A stretch of 64,000 nt of DNA. Origin: Cubamyces lactineus. Taxonomy: Eukaryota > Basidiomycota > Agaricomycetes > Polyporales > Polyporaceae. The notes beneath the pieces are model-generated. The model was not told the origin of the DNA and searched no databases. It saw only the letters and a program-made list of their open reading frames with translations. The number at the start of each line of letters is the position of its first letter. The first letter of the stretch is position 1. The translations under genes and the position numbers were made by a program. Positions 45,580 through 56,702 of this stretch are shown piece after piece. Location of the stretch: contig JACDTU010000003.1 in NCBI GenBank assembly GCA_022376465.1, positions 496,001 through 560,000 of the forward strand. Reading direction: 5' to 3'.

Positions 45580-47380
45580 ATGGCAGGGATGCCAGAGCTA
45601 GACTGGGACATTCTGACTTCCGTATGCGGCCACGTGCGAGATGTCGCTACCATCCTGTCGATCTCCCTCACCTGCCGTACCTTGCGTGCCGTCGCAGTCA
45701 AGAGACTTCTCGAGACGCAATTCGTCGTCCTCACGGACACCCGGTCCATCCTGTCCTTCAAACAGTTTGTGAACGCCGATAGGACACGTCTCCCTTCCGT
45801 CCGTAAGCTGAGGATTGACATTCTCCCGGGCCGTATTGACGAGGATACCCGGGCGGAGGCTATTCAATCTTTGCTGGATCTCTTTCAACGAGCGACTCAT
45901 CTAGAGTCGCTTGTACTACCGCACCCCGAATCCACCTACAGAGCACTTGGTTCCGAGCCTCGCTTTCTAGAGGCCATCTCCCGGCTCTCGACCTTGTGCG
46001 AGCTCGCGCTGGAGCAGAGGTGGGCGCCGAACGAAGAGATAGTCAGCAACACGCCCTCGCGGCTCAAGACCCTGCGAGTTTCTCTCGCCATCCTGTTTAG
46101 CTCGGATGCCTGGTTCTCGGAGCCTGCCCAGCTTTACAGCCTCCTCGAACGAATCGCCCCTACGCTGGAAGTGTTGGAGGTTTTAGATCGGCCAGTCGCT
46201 TTTGACAATAGGGATGGCAACAGCGTGGTATTTCCTGCCCTGCGCTCTTTCAGAGTCGTGGCAGTCAGTCATATGACTCTTGTTTGGACTGAGGATCTGG
46301 TGCGGATGTTCCCTGTGCTCAATGGCACGCTCTCCTTCGAGGGCCTGCACTGCCCGTACAAAGAGGCTCACAGACGTGCTCGCGAGCTCAACCAAGCGAG
46401 TCAGCTGCAGAAGACGTGGAAATCTCTGGACAGAGTCGTTGGACACGTCAACGTCATCTGCATGCTGGGTCTAACATGCCCCGTTCGCCACCTAATGCTC
46501 AATGGGATCTGTAAACACTCCATGGGCCAATTAGGCGACACCCTGGCCACTACGCTTCCTACTCATGTGAAGCTGTCGGTCGATCTCAGCCACGGCATGC
46601 ATATCTTCGAGGACCTGCTGCCGCCGGAGGTTGCCCCTAGGCTTACGCACCTCGTCCTCTTCCTATCCTTCTGTGACTACAAGTCCATGCTCATCGATGA
46701 CGACGTTCTGGTCGAGATGAAGGGTGCGCAATGGCCCGTATTCTTGGTGCGTGTCGTAAGGCCTGATAGCCGGGCATCTGGAGCTCGAATTCACAAGCTT
46801 GTTTGTTAGGCGGAAGTCATCGCTGCACTCAATGGGGCACGACTCACCCATCTGCGTATCGTGATGCAGTGTTGCATCAACCGGGACAACTGGCCTTCAG
46901 GTTTCGCGCCGTATTCCCCCGACTTCTTGACTGCCCTTAAGGCTATTGGAGAGGGCCCCGAGGATACGGCTTCGAATTTCATGAGCGCGCTCCCAACGCT
47001 GCAATACGTGTTTTTGACGACGACCGGCGATTCCAACGACGACTGGGTCCCTCCGAAAGCTAGATCTCCATCACCCAATTCAGAAGAGTACGAACCCTTG
47101 GTGCTGCAAGGCCAATGGCGTTCGTCTTCGGTTTGGCGGAACGTCAACGGCTCGCTCGAAAGGTTGGCAAGCGACGAGGAAGAGGAGCTCATAGAAGCAA
47201 ATGACCTGACTCTAACCATGGAAGATCATGTTAGTAACATTTGCCAGCAGGGCTCCCTAGGCATATCCCACGTGACGGTACAACAAGCTGACTGCATTTT
47301 CTTCACTGCAGGCTACACTCCAGTTGCGTGAAGTAACGCCACTCGCCGGGGAGACCACGGGTTGGCTCATGTATGATTGA
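45580..47380 (+). CDS. F-box-like protein, paralogue C (about 550 aa, three exons)
   Basis: Exons are 45580-46746, 46810-47229 and 47312-47380. The frame is open to an upstream Met at 45400, but the paralogues begin MPELDWDIL-like, which corresponds to the Met at 45589; 45580 is the Met three codons before it. The protein parallels B and D closely: HVRDVATILSISLTCRTLRA, then KLRIDILPGRIDEDTRAEAI, LVRMFPVLNGTLSFEGL, RVVGHVNVICMLGLTCPVRH and LPPEVAPRLTHLVLFL. The last exon gives ATLQLREVTPLAGETTGWLM. It is intact and is the best reference copy for judging D. Confidence 0.85.
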
Positions 47381-47825
47381 CACACGAGCGCGTCCAGGTT
47401 GTATCACTAACGTGCACCAGTATCCAGTATCCAGATGCATGGTGTATCGGTTGCTACTGCTAGCGATTGATAGATGACCTTGTCGTCAAAGTTGAGGTTA
47501 AACTGAAAGCGCACGCGTGTCCAGCGAACCAGGGTAACAAGCATTGCCAAACAATACCAGATGGCGCTTGCCGCGATGATAACACATCGACCACCGCGCC
47601 AGGCTGCTGCTACATTCTCAAGTGTTTTGCTTTTTTCCATCGCTCCAGGCACCGTCCAGCTCTAAGTTGTCATCAAAAGTGTCGTAGCCTTCGCATACAC
47701 AGTATAGCTTCGCTAGCAGGTGACGGCTAGGTCCTGTATCAGAGACAGTTTCCTGATCGCGGCGCCGGCATTAGTTGTACAGGAGAGCCCAGTGTCTTCG
47801 CGCATTCCCTGTCGATATCCTCGAT
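47381..47825. other. Intergenic between F-box C and D
   Basis: 445 bp without a supportable gene. This is the upstream region of copy D. Confidence 0.35.
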
Positions 47826-49597
47826 ATGCTCGATCTCGACTGGGACGTTCTGGCTTCCGTATGCGGCCGCGTGCAAGATGTCCGTACCATCCTGTCACTG
47901 TCCCTCACTTGTCGTACCTTGCATACCGTTGCGACCAAGAGACTTCTTGAGACTCAAACTGTCACGCTCAAGGACTCCCGATCCATGCTATCCTTTCACC
48001 ATTTCATCAACGCCGATAGAGGGGCACGCCTCCCTTTCGTCCGCAAGCTGAGGATTGATATCCTCCCAGGTCGCATCGACGAGGATTCTCGGTCAGAAGC
48101 CGTTCAATCCTTACTAGATCTCCTGCAAGAAGCAACTCATCTAGAGTCACTTGCGCTCCCACACCCCAATTCCACACATCGAGGACTCGGTTGCGATCCC
48201 CGCTTTCCCGAGATCGTTGCCCGGCTCTCGACCTTACGCGCCCTCGCGTTAGAGCGTTGGTGGGCGCCGATAGAGGGAATTCTCAGCAACACAACTTCGC
48301 CGCTCAGGACCCTGCGCATCTCGCTCGACGGCCGAGCGGCAGGTCCTTGTCACCTGAAAACCTATATAGCCTCCTCCAACGCATATCTCCCACACTGAAA
48401 ATCCTACAGATCTCAGGACAAGCACTCACCTTCGTTGAAAGGGAACGGAGTAACGTAGTATTTCCCGCCCTACGGTCTTTCGAGGTTGCTGGCTCACACC
48501 AGCTAGACTGGACCTGGACCGAGGACCTGGTACGGATGTTCCCTGCGCTTGATGGCACACTTGCCTTCGAAGGCCTGTACTATCCGTTCCAAGATGGAGA
48601 TGGACGCATTCACGACGAAAACCGGGCGAGTCAGCTGCAGAAAACGTGGACGTCCCTGGACAGGGTTGTCGGAGATTTTGAGATTGTTTACTCGTTGGGT
48701 CTCGTTTGTCCCGTTCGCCATCTCATGCTCGACCGCGTCTGTAGTCACACCAAGGACTGGCTGAGCGACGTCCTACACAGCACGTTTCCGACGCACCTGA
48801 AGCTGTCTATCGACCTCAGCCATGGCGTTCGTACCCTCGACGACTTGTTGCCACCAGAGATCTTTCCTGTGCTAACGCACCTCGTTCTTGTTATCACGTT
48901 CTGTGATTACATGTCGTTCTTAATCGAGAACAGCGTTTTAGCGGACATGCAGACGACACAGTGGTCTGCTTTCTTGGTGAGTGCTATGGGACACACAGCG
49001 GTGCTCTACTGACCGTGGTAATGAGGCGATCTAACTGAATACTTCACTCGCCAGACGCAAATCATTGCCGCACTGTACGGGACACGACTCACACACCTGC
49101 GCCTTGTTCTTCACTGTTCCTTGAATCGGAGTAACTACCCATCTGCGCCGTATTCGACGGAGTTGGTGAACGCCGTGCGAGATATGGGAGCAGGCCCCGA
49201 GGTATTAGTTGATCAACACGGTTCCGACCTTACGATATGTGTTTCTGATGACCACGGGCGATTCAAACGACGACTATTTCCCGCCAGGGGTCAGTCCTCC
49301 AGCGAACAACCCGGGAGACTATAGTTTCCTCGTAACGCAAGGGCAATGGCTCTCGTCAACCGGTTGGCAGAACGTAGTTGGTACTCCTGAGAGGCTGGCA
49401 AGCGACGTAGTGGAGGAGCTGATAGAAGCAGAAGACCTGTTTCTGACGAAGAAAGATCATGTGAGTGACGTGTGGACATTCTTCGTGCGAATGTGCATCC
49501 AACTGACGACCCTTCGTTTTCGTCGTGTCAGTCCTCACTTAGGTTGCGTCAACCGGCACCGGTCGGGGAGACCACAGACGGGTCGTTATTTGACTAG
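47826..49597 (+). pseudogene. F-box-like protein, paralogue D, frameshifted
   Basis: The N terminus MLDLDWDVLASVCGRVQDVR through LLDLLQEATHLESLALPHPN matches C closely. At about 48330-48345 the frame breaks: the first frame runs to a stop at 48398, while the family sequence continues in another frame (ENLYSLLQRISPTLKILQIS and onward). Relative to C, about ten bases are missing. Exon 1 then ends normally at 48976, exon 2 starts at 49055, and a second break occurs near 49200-49210, where the block before VPTLRYVFLMTTGDSNDD is shortened and shifted. Exon 3 (49532-49597) is intact. Two separate breaks make an assembly error less likely, so it is called a recent pseudogene. Confidence 0.75.
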
Positions 49598-49733
49598 CGA
49601 TAGAGGCAGGCGCCAAGTTCGGCTGAACACGACATACATTAATTCACCGGAACACCTGCCATTGGGCGTAATGTCACGAGTTTGTCCTGCATTGAGTAGC
49701 ATGTTGACAATCGGGATCCTCCTCGAGACATAC

Positions 49734-50586
49734 TCAGGATGACGTGAGACGGAACTTCCTGAGGTTCTCTATCTGGGAGCCTTCCAAACGCATGCCCATC
49801 CACTCAGTCATGGCAGTCGCTCCGAGCGTCTTCTCATAGAATTCGATCGACGGCTGGTTCCACTACATTTCAAGTGATGTGAGTGCGATTTCCGCACGTC
49901 CGTAACGAGGTTGCGTACCTTCAATACCTGCCAATCGATACGTGCACAATCCTAATTGACGACGCGTTAGTGTTGGAACGTCTTGAAGATAATAACCAAC
50001 GAAATTCTTCACTTTCTCCTCCGCGACTTTGCCCAGCTCCGCAAAGAGGGCCTTGCCTACGCCCTGTCCGCGACAGGCGGGATCGACGAACAGGTCTTCC
50101 AACTAAATTTTGACGTGAGAGAGCAAAGGGCTGGAAAACGAAGGAAGCGCACATAGAGTCCGGGTTTGCCCGTCCACGTTGAGTAGTTGAAGAAATACAT
50201 GGCGAGTCCTATCGCCTTGCCCGGCGCGTCCGGCGTTCCGGAAAAAGCAAGGAGAGTATGAGCATAAGGTGTCTCGAACAAATTTTTGCGGTACTAGGTA
50301 GCGAGTTAATGTAGGTAACTCTCTCGGAGCTGTATCAAGCACAAACAAGCTCTGGGGTCGCTTTGACCGAGTCTTCAGCCTTCTCGTATATCGCCTGGAA
50401 TCACGATTGCGTCAACATGACTCGATCTTGTGGATTATGGGCCGTTGGCTTACCAGAGCTACTACGAGCTCCAAAATAGCGTCCTAGAAATTTTGTCAGA
50501 CTTCTAGCATTTTCAATTGAACCAGAAAGCCTCACCACATCCTCTACGGTCGCGGGGCGAATAAAGTAGGGACTCGATGCGACCAT
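49734..50586 (-). CDS. GNAT-family N-acetyltransferase (diamine/spermidine acetyltransferase-like)
   Basis: The chain begins MVASSPYFIRPATVEDVVRL (Met at 50586; an upstream Met at 50604 is also possible). Exons then supply FETPYAHTLLAFSG with GKAIGLAMYFFNYSTWTGKP and the acetyl-CoA site LEDLFVDPACRGQGVGKALF (R-x-x-G-x-G). Further on come CARIDWQVLK joined to WNQPSIEFYEKTLGA and the end RKFRLTSS. The W-N-x-P/x-FYEKLGA end and the LEDLFV signature are characteristic of the SSAT-like branch, which acetylates polyamines or similar amines. Four or five exons with introns of about 50-60 bp. The substrate is inferred from the family only. It is divergent from NAC-beta with about 200 bp between starts. 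Confidence 0.85.
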
Positions 50587-50783
50587 GTCGAAGTCGGATC
50601 TCAAGAGAGTCCCGACGGGCGGCTATGGTCCATGGTAGATAGACGCCCGTCTCGCGTGGCTTTTGGAAGGTGTTGTATGCGCTTGTTTTGGAGTGAACCT
50701 TAATCTTTTCACGTCGACGCCCAGGACACATTCACGAAACCCGCCCGCCCCGACGTTAGCCCCGATCCACGACCATCACAACC

Positions 50784-51561
50784 ATGGATCCCGCAAAATT
50801 GGCCAAGATGCAGGCGCAGGCCGCGGCGAACAGGATCGGTGCGTTTTCCGCGTCCGAATCCGCCCACTTTGCGCCCGGTTGCGGCCCACTCACGCGTACT
50901 CGCGTACCCAGGCGGTAAGGGCACCATGCGCCGCAAGATCGTGCGGAAGACGAAGCCGTCGACTGCTCAGGACGACAAAAAGCTCCAGGGCGCGTTGAAG
51001 AAGCTCAACGTGCAGCCTATTCCTGGCGTCGAGGAGGTCAACATGTTCCGCGAGGACGGCAACGTTCTCCACTTCAGCGCACCCAAAGGTACGCACGCGT
51101 CCACTCCATCCTGTCCCCGCATCGCGCGTGCGCCCCTCCGCACAGATAGCCATATCCTCGTTCCGGTACCCGCACGCGGAACCTTTCTCCTTATACTCAG
51201 CTTACGTGGTCGGCGTCTAAATTGATCCTGCTTTCCTCCTTCCTCTGTCTACACAGTGCACGCGGCCGTTACCGCCAACACGTTCGCCGTCTACGGTGCT
51301 GGCCACGTGAAGGAGCTCACGGAGCTCGTTCCCGGCATCCTGAACCAGCTTGGCCCCGACTCGCTCGCGTCGCTCCGCAAGCTCGCCGAGTCCTACCAGG
51401 CTATTCAGCAGAGCCAGCAGCGGCCACCAGCCAACGCGGCTGAGGACGATGACGACGATGTCCCTGACCTCGTCGAGAATTTCGAGCAGGTTGCGGTCGA
51501 GGACAAGGAGAAGCCCGCCGAGGAGGAGAAGAAGGAGGATAACTTGGAGGAGCTCAACTAA
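50784..51561 (+). CDS. EGD1: Nascent polypeptide-associated complex subunit beta (NAC-beta), 178 aa
   Basis: NAC binds at the ribosome exit tunnel and shields emerging chains; the beta subunit contacts the ribosome. Exons are 50784-50838, 50912-51088 and 51257-51561. The start [20 protein letters not shown] leads to the ribosome-binding RRKIVRK motif ([14 protein letters not shown]), the NAC domain ([20 protein letters not shown], then [20 protein letters not shown]) and an acidic tail ([18 protein letters not shown]). Length and motif order match the family. Confidence 0.96.
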
Positions 51562-51943
51562 GGGGAGAGTTGTGTTGCCCAAAATCCTGTACCCATGCTT
51601 GCATCCGCGACCCAGCAGCGCTCATCACGCGTCCCATACCTTCCCCCCTGCTCGCTTTAGGTAGCTTCTGTCATTTTTAGGCCTTCGCTGTCTCTCCTGC
51701 ATACGACCCTCCAATGACCGCATTGTAAACTGATCGCAAATGCTGTATGTTTGTTCTGTCGTTTCTTGTGTTGAAGGTGGATTTCTGCAGTTTTGAATTG
51801 CGGCCGATATCCATGATGTTCAAATCGATCCCGAACGCGCAAAGCAATGATAAGGTGGATCGGAAATGCGTGTTGGTACATCTCTCCTGGTATACTTCTA
51901 CTATCCCCTCCTAACATCCGTTGAACAGTCCATTCATCATGCT
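51562..51943. other. Convergent 3' region between NAC-beta and AIP1
   Basis: 382 bp holding the 3' untranslated regions of both genes. No coding feature. Confidence 0.4.
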
Positions 51944-54532
51944 TCAAGCGTGAAACGTGATGCTCCAGCGACGCACACATCCGTCCGCGCCCGTGCTTGC
52001 AAGCTCCTTATCGCCCAACCAGAACACTGCGTTCACGCCCCCAGGACCAGCATTCTTAATCGCGATGTTCTTCATCGGCTTCTGCACGCTCCAGATGTAG
52101 ACGTGAGTGTCGAGCGAGCCGGACGCACAATGCTGCCCATCCGCGGTCCAAGCCAGCGAGTGGATACGCCCGCTATGGAATGACCAGCGCGAGGTGACCG
52201 TCTTGCGCTCCTTGACATCGTACAAGACGATCTTGCCGCTCGACTAAGATTGATCTCTGTGAGGATCGGCACGAGAGATCGTATGGAAATGTACGCACGT
52301 CTCCGGAAGCGAGCAGGACGCCATCCGGGGAGAAGGCGAGCGCACTGATGGCCCCCTTGTTCCCTTCGAGAGTCGCGGTCTCCGAAAGTGCCTTGCCGTC
52401 CCAGGAGTACAGCCGAAGTTTCTGGTCCTGTCAGATAGCGCCTTCAGCGTACTGTCCCTGTCCGGGTGCCTAGTAGCACAGATCCCAATCTCGATCGAGT
52501 ACATACCTCGCCACCGACAGCAACAATGTTGCCCAAGGCTGCGATAGCACTTGGGGAGTACTTGAGCGCGAGGTCGAAGACCTTCTGGTTCGACCGTACG
52601 GCTTCGATGCTCTCCGTCTCGATCACAAACACTGTCGAGTCCCCACCAACTGCGACAGACTTGGGTTGCGCCGCAGTGGTGAAGGAGGCAGGCCTTTGCA
52701 GTATGCGACGTGCAATCAGCACCACAGAAATAGATGGCCGCGGAATGTACTCACGTGTAGCTCTTACCCTCAATCTCGCGCAAACGGTCGTCCAGGCCAA
52801 CTGAGTATACCTTGCCGTCTTGGGCGGTTCCAAGGCCGGCCACAAGGGTAGCGTGCGCATCACCACCAACATATTCGTAGCCTTCATCAGCGTGGTGGAG
52901 GACACGGCCGTCGGCGGTACCGACAAAGAAGGTCGAAGAGGCCGCCGGCACCGCAGCGGTGACCGATTTCTGGGGGCCCTGTAATCCGTGATCCTGTCAG
53001 CCGAGAAGTCTCAATCCCGGCAGAAAACGAGGCAACACACATAGAGAACCCGGGCAGGCTTGTCACCAACACGCTTATCGAACACATTCAAGTCGCCCGA
53101 CATGGAAAGCGAGACGATACTGTCGCCTTCGGTCCAGGTGTTCCCGACTTGCTGGTGGTCTACACCACTGCCAAGAGTCCAGGTAATCTGGGCCTTCTTC
53201 GTCTCAATGTCCCCTGGGTTCTTTTATTAGGGGAGTGTTGTCCTACACCGTTCGAGCGACAGAATAACTCACACAGCTTCACGGTGCAATCTGCCGCCGA
53301 AGTAGCAAGCTGCTTGCTATCCGGACTCCAGCTGCAGGCCATCTAGAGCGTGTCGCATTAGCATAATATCGCTTGATCGAACCCAGTCAGGCCTACAATG
53401 CTTCCGGAGTGGGGGCTATCGGTGAACTCTCCCAAAGTCTCTCCGGTCTTGCCGTCGTATATAAAGATCTTGAAGTCAGAGCCCACACTGGCAAAGTGGT
53501 CCCCTGAGGGCGCATAGCGAACATCTTGAACGAACTTTGTATGCGTCTTGATAGTCTAGAGAGCATGGATTCAGTGTAAAGTCCATATTGCACTCAGGAG
53601 CTATTCACCTTATCGTATTTAAATGGCACGCCTGAAGGAGATGCCTGTGTCAACCACTTCATGCGAATATCTAGTGGTCAGTAGGACGCACCTTGGTGGA
53701 AGACAATAGACCCATCATCTGCGGCTGTGGCAGCACGGAATGGGCGTTGGTGCCTGATAGTGACAGCGTTGATGGTCTGAAGGCAGGAAGGATGTCTCAG
53801 TATCTGTGTACAGAAAAGTACCCGCGAATTTCGCACCTTTGAATGTCCAATGATGTCTCCCGTTGAGGACCCAGTGTCCATCATGAATGCATGCCCGAAC
53901 CTGCATATATTCTCTCAATACCATGCCGAGCGACTTACAACGGTGCGCTCACTTGTCTCGTCCATCGCCAACCGCTATGATGCGCTTGCTCTCTCCATCC
54001 CACTCCAGGTCCTTCCTGCAATATATATCAGATATCAAGCTCTCAGGGGGACATATGGATCACGTACACACGGCCACTGATTACTTTGTACTCTCCCTTC
54101 AGAGTTTGGTCCTCTCCGAGCGTGTCCCATATCCTCACTATGCCGTACCATTGTTTACTTGCGCATTCAGTCGTGTTGAGATGTACACACCTGTGCCTGA
54201 GGTATCCGCACTTGCGCAGTAATATCCTGAGGGTGCGATACGGGCAACGGTGGTTGGATGTACATGACCCGCGTACGCTGTTGCGACAGCAGCATCCTTA
54301 GGCGCGATCTCAGTCATGAGATAGCATACCGCCGCACTCTATGCTGACCTTCAAGTCACGGATCTTGCAGTACTCTTATAAGCAATAGCACGCTCCTTGA
54401 AGGTAGAATACATACAATCACAGAACGGCCATTGGTGTAAACGATTTTTTCCTTGCTCGAGCTGAGTTTCGTCGGTTCTCCTCGCGTTGTAGCTGGATTG
54501 CACGGATACAGCGAGCCCTTCTTGAACGACAT
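51944..54532 (-). CDS. AIP1: WD40 actin-interacting protein 1 (AIP1/WDR1)
   Basis: AIP1 works with cofilin to cap and disassemble actin filaments. The start at 54532 gives MSFKKGSLYPCNPATTRGEP with KEKIVYTNGRSVI, the family opening. WD repeats recur through many small exons, for example FAGSSFMAYARDVS-like and ACSWSPDSKQLATSAADCTV (53.3 kb). The C terminus (WSFHSGRIHSLAWTADGQHC, ASGSLDTHVYIWSVQKP, NAVFWLGDKELASTGADGCV) fits the last propeller blades. About a dozen introns; only the limits and the blocks cited were fixed. Confidence 0.85.
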
Positions 54533-54968
54533 GGGGAAAGCAAAGAAAGTATTTCAGTGTTAAGCAGAGGTTCAGGAGGAGTGGACTGCGCCGGAGCGAG
54601 CTTGTGGCGACCAGATCGTCGCGGGCTGCAGATGTCCCCGATTTGGTATCAGGGCGCGGTCATGTGATGTAATCAAGTTCACGCGTCGCAAGTCGCGACG
54701 CGTCGATGAAGGCAAGGGAGCCGACGACCAAGATACTCGTCGCACCAAGGGGCCGAGTTCACTGAGAAATGTCTGACCATGTGTCAGATAAAATCGTGTT
54801 GAGCGTTACTCAGAACTTGAGCACACCATGAAGGTATACAATGAAGTCAATACGCAGCATATTCCTCACTATTCTCTCACTGTGAATATACGTACAAGCA
54901 ACCAAGAAAATGTCATGGCGTAGCTCAGATACATTGGAGTCAACACAGTCAATGGAACCGCGTTATCC
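54533..54968. promoter_or_regulatory. Upstream region of AIP1 / 3' flank of MAD3
   Basis: 436 bp. There is no TATA box or recognisable gene; an inverted CGCGTCG-type word recurs near 54690-54705 (CGCGTCGCAAGTCGCGACGCG), forming a short palindrome-like arrangement. Confidence 0.3.
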
Positions 54969-56464
54969 TCAATCCTCAATCGGCTTCTCATCCGGGTCGT
55001 AGTTCTTGAACGGATCCTTGCGCAAAGCCTCACCCTCAGCACTCATGGCAACATGCTTTTCCGCCGGTGCTGGCTTCGACTTCATAACACTCGCGGGCAA
55101 TGTAGAAGCAGTCGTCGAAGGAGTGCCAGCCTGAAGAATTAGGTCAACGATGTGTCTCCTACACTGATCAGATACTCACCTCCTCATCCCTGAATGGCAC
55201 AAACTTGGGGGTTGACGGGACCGACGGTTCAGGCTTGCTTGGTGCCTCCTCATCACAGAAGATAGAGATAGAACTCTTGCTCCCAATCTTCCCTTTCTCC
55301 TTCTTCTTAGCAGCGGGCACAGGCGGTGGGGGCATATCTTCCGCCGCGTCCTCTGAAGGCCCAGGGTCGCGGAAGACGGTGATCTTGGACCCCGACGCCA
55401 CTCGCCTAGACTTCCCAGCTTGGCGCAATGTAGATCCCGCTGCCTTGCTCACCTCCATGGTATTCTCCTTGATGCGCGACTTACGAGTCCCCAACTCCGG
55501 CCATGGGGTCGGATTCGTCGCCTGATCCGGGTCATTCTCGGCGTCACCTGTGGGATCGACAAAGATAGGCATGCGTCCGTTTGGCCGTGGTGCGGCTGGT
55601 GCGGCGAATACGTCCTCACTGACAGACGGCGCGCGTGTGGACCCAGCTCGTGTTGAACGCGTGCGAGATGACGAAGAAGAGGCGGCAGGTTCGCCCAGCG
55701 GCCTGCGTCGGGGAGCAGAGGTTGCAGAAGGAGCGTCGGGATCGGCGGTGGAGGTGGATGAAGAGGACGAAGGCAGGGATGGAGAGGCCATCATGCGCTT
55801 CTGGAACTCGCGATGCTTGGCCTCGAGGCGCTCGAGAGGGGCGGCCTTGCGTGCGATCCCCAACATGTAGGTCTCATCGGCCTCGACGCGTCTAACACGT
55901 TGTTAGTGTCATAGGTCACACGAATCAGACAGACACTACGCACCTGCCAGCCCTCTCCAGCGCCATCGCGTACTCCTCATAGAACAACGCGTGCGCCGTC
56001 CCAATCTCGTTCACGAGCAAGTACTTGTATATGATAGTCGGCTTGTCGACGTAGCTCGCGTATAGGGTCCAAAGCTTCAAGTACCTCAGGTCGCCGCGCC
56101 ACTTGCCCCCTCGATCGTCTCGCAAGACACGAGTGGCTTCCTCAAGCAACTCAAGCAGGCCCGACTCCGCGCTGTGTCCTTGCGGGTAGTTCTCGACCGT
56201 CCAGTACACAAAGCGGCTATACGCTTCGAGGGGGTCCGCATCGTCATCTTCATCTTCCATAGCAATCTCGACATTAGCTCGATGCCGCCGACGCGCGTCC
56301 GCGAGCCGATTCTCGCGTTGAGCATGTGGGGTCGATAGGATGGCGGAGAGAGCAGTGACGCGCCTTCCAGAGGCGAGAGGCTGGATATTCTCCTTGGCAG
56401 CTTCAAGGACGTCGCAGTCAACAATAGGAGGTTCGCTGGGTTCGTCGGTGAACACGTCGGACAT
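54969..56464 (-). CDS. MAD3: Spindle checkpoint protein MAD3/BUBR1 (464 aa, three exons)
   Basis: MAD3 is part of the mitotic checkpoint complex that inhibits APC/C-Cdc20. Exons are 56464-55944, 55891-55180 and 55130-54969. The KEN box (AAKENIQP, about residues 22-29) is the Cdc20-binding pseudosubstrate. Next is the Mad3/BUB1 homology region: DPLEAYSRFVYWTVENYPQG, GDLRYLKLWTLYASYVDKPT, IYKYLLVNEIGTAHALFYEE and, across intron 1, RRVEADETYMLGIARKAAPL with HREFQKRM. The Ser/Pro-rich remainder has no kinase domain, so this is MAD3 and not BUB1. It ends KNYDPDEKPIED. Confidence 0.92.
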
Positions 56465-56702
56465 GGTGGTAGAGGGTAGAATTGGTGGACAAAGGTTCCC
56501 CAGGCGAAGTCTAAATGATCAATCGAGTAATCGAGTTCAAGTCTGGTCTAGCGAGGGTTAGGGTCGCGCCCTTTCATCGGCAAACGCCGAGGTTTGCTCA
56601 GACTCCGGACAAGGATATGCTTCAAGTCTTGCTTCGATACCATTACCAGTAAGAAAATCGCGAGAGTTTTCTCTGCCTGTTTTTGATCCGACAAATACGA
56701 GC

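Noticed and set aside
54685..54706. Short palindrome-like CGCGTCGC/GCGACGCG
   Set aside because: A single short inverted repeat in AIP1 upstream DNA; no second copy or known site.
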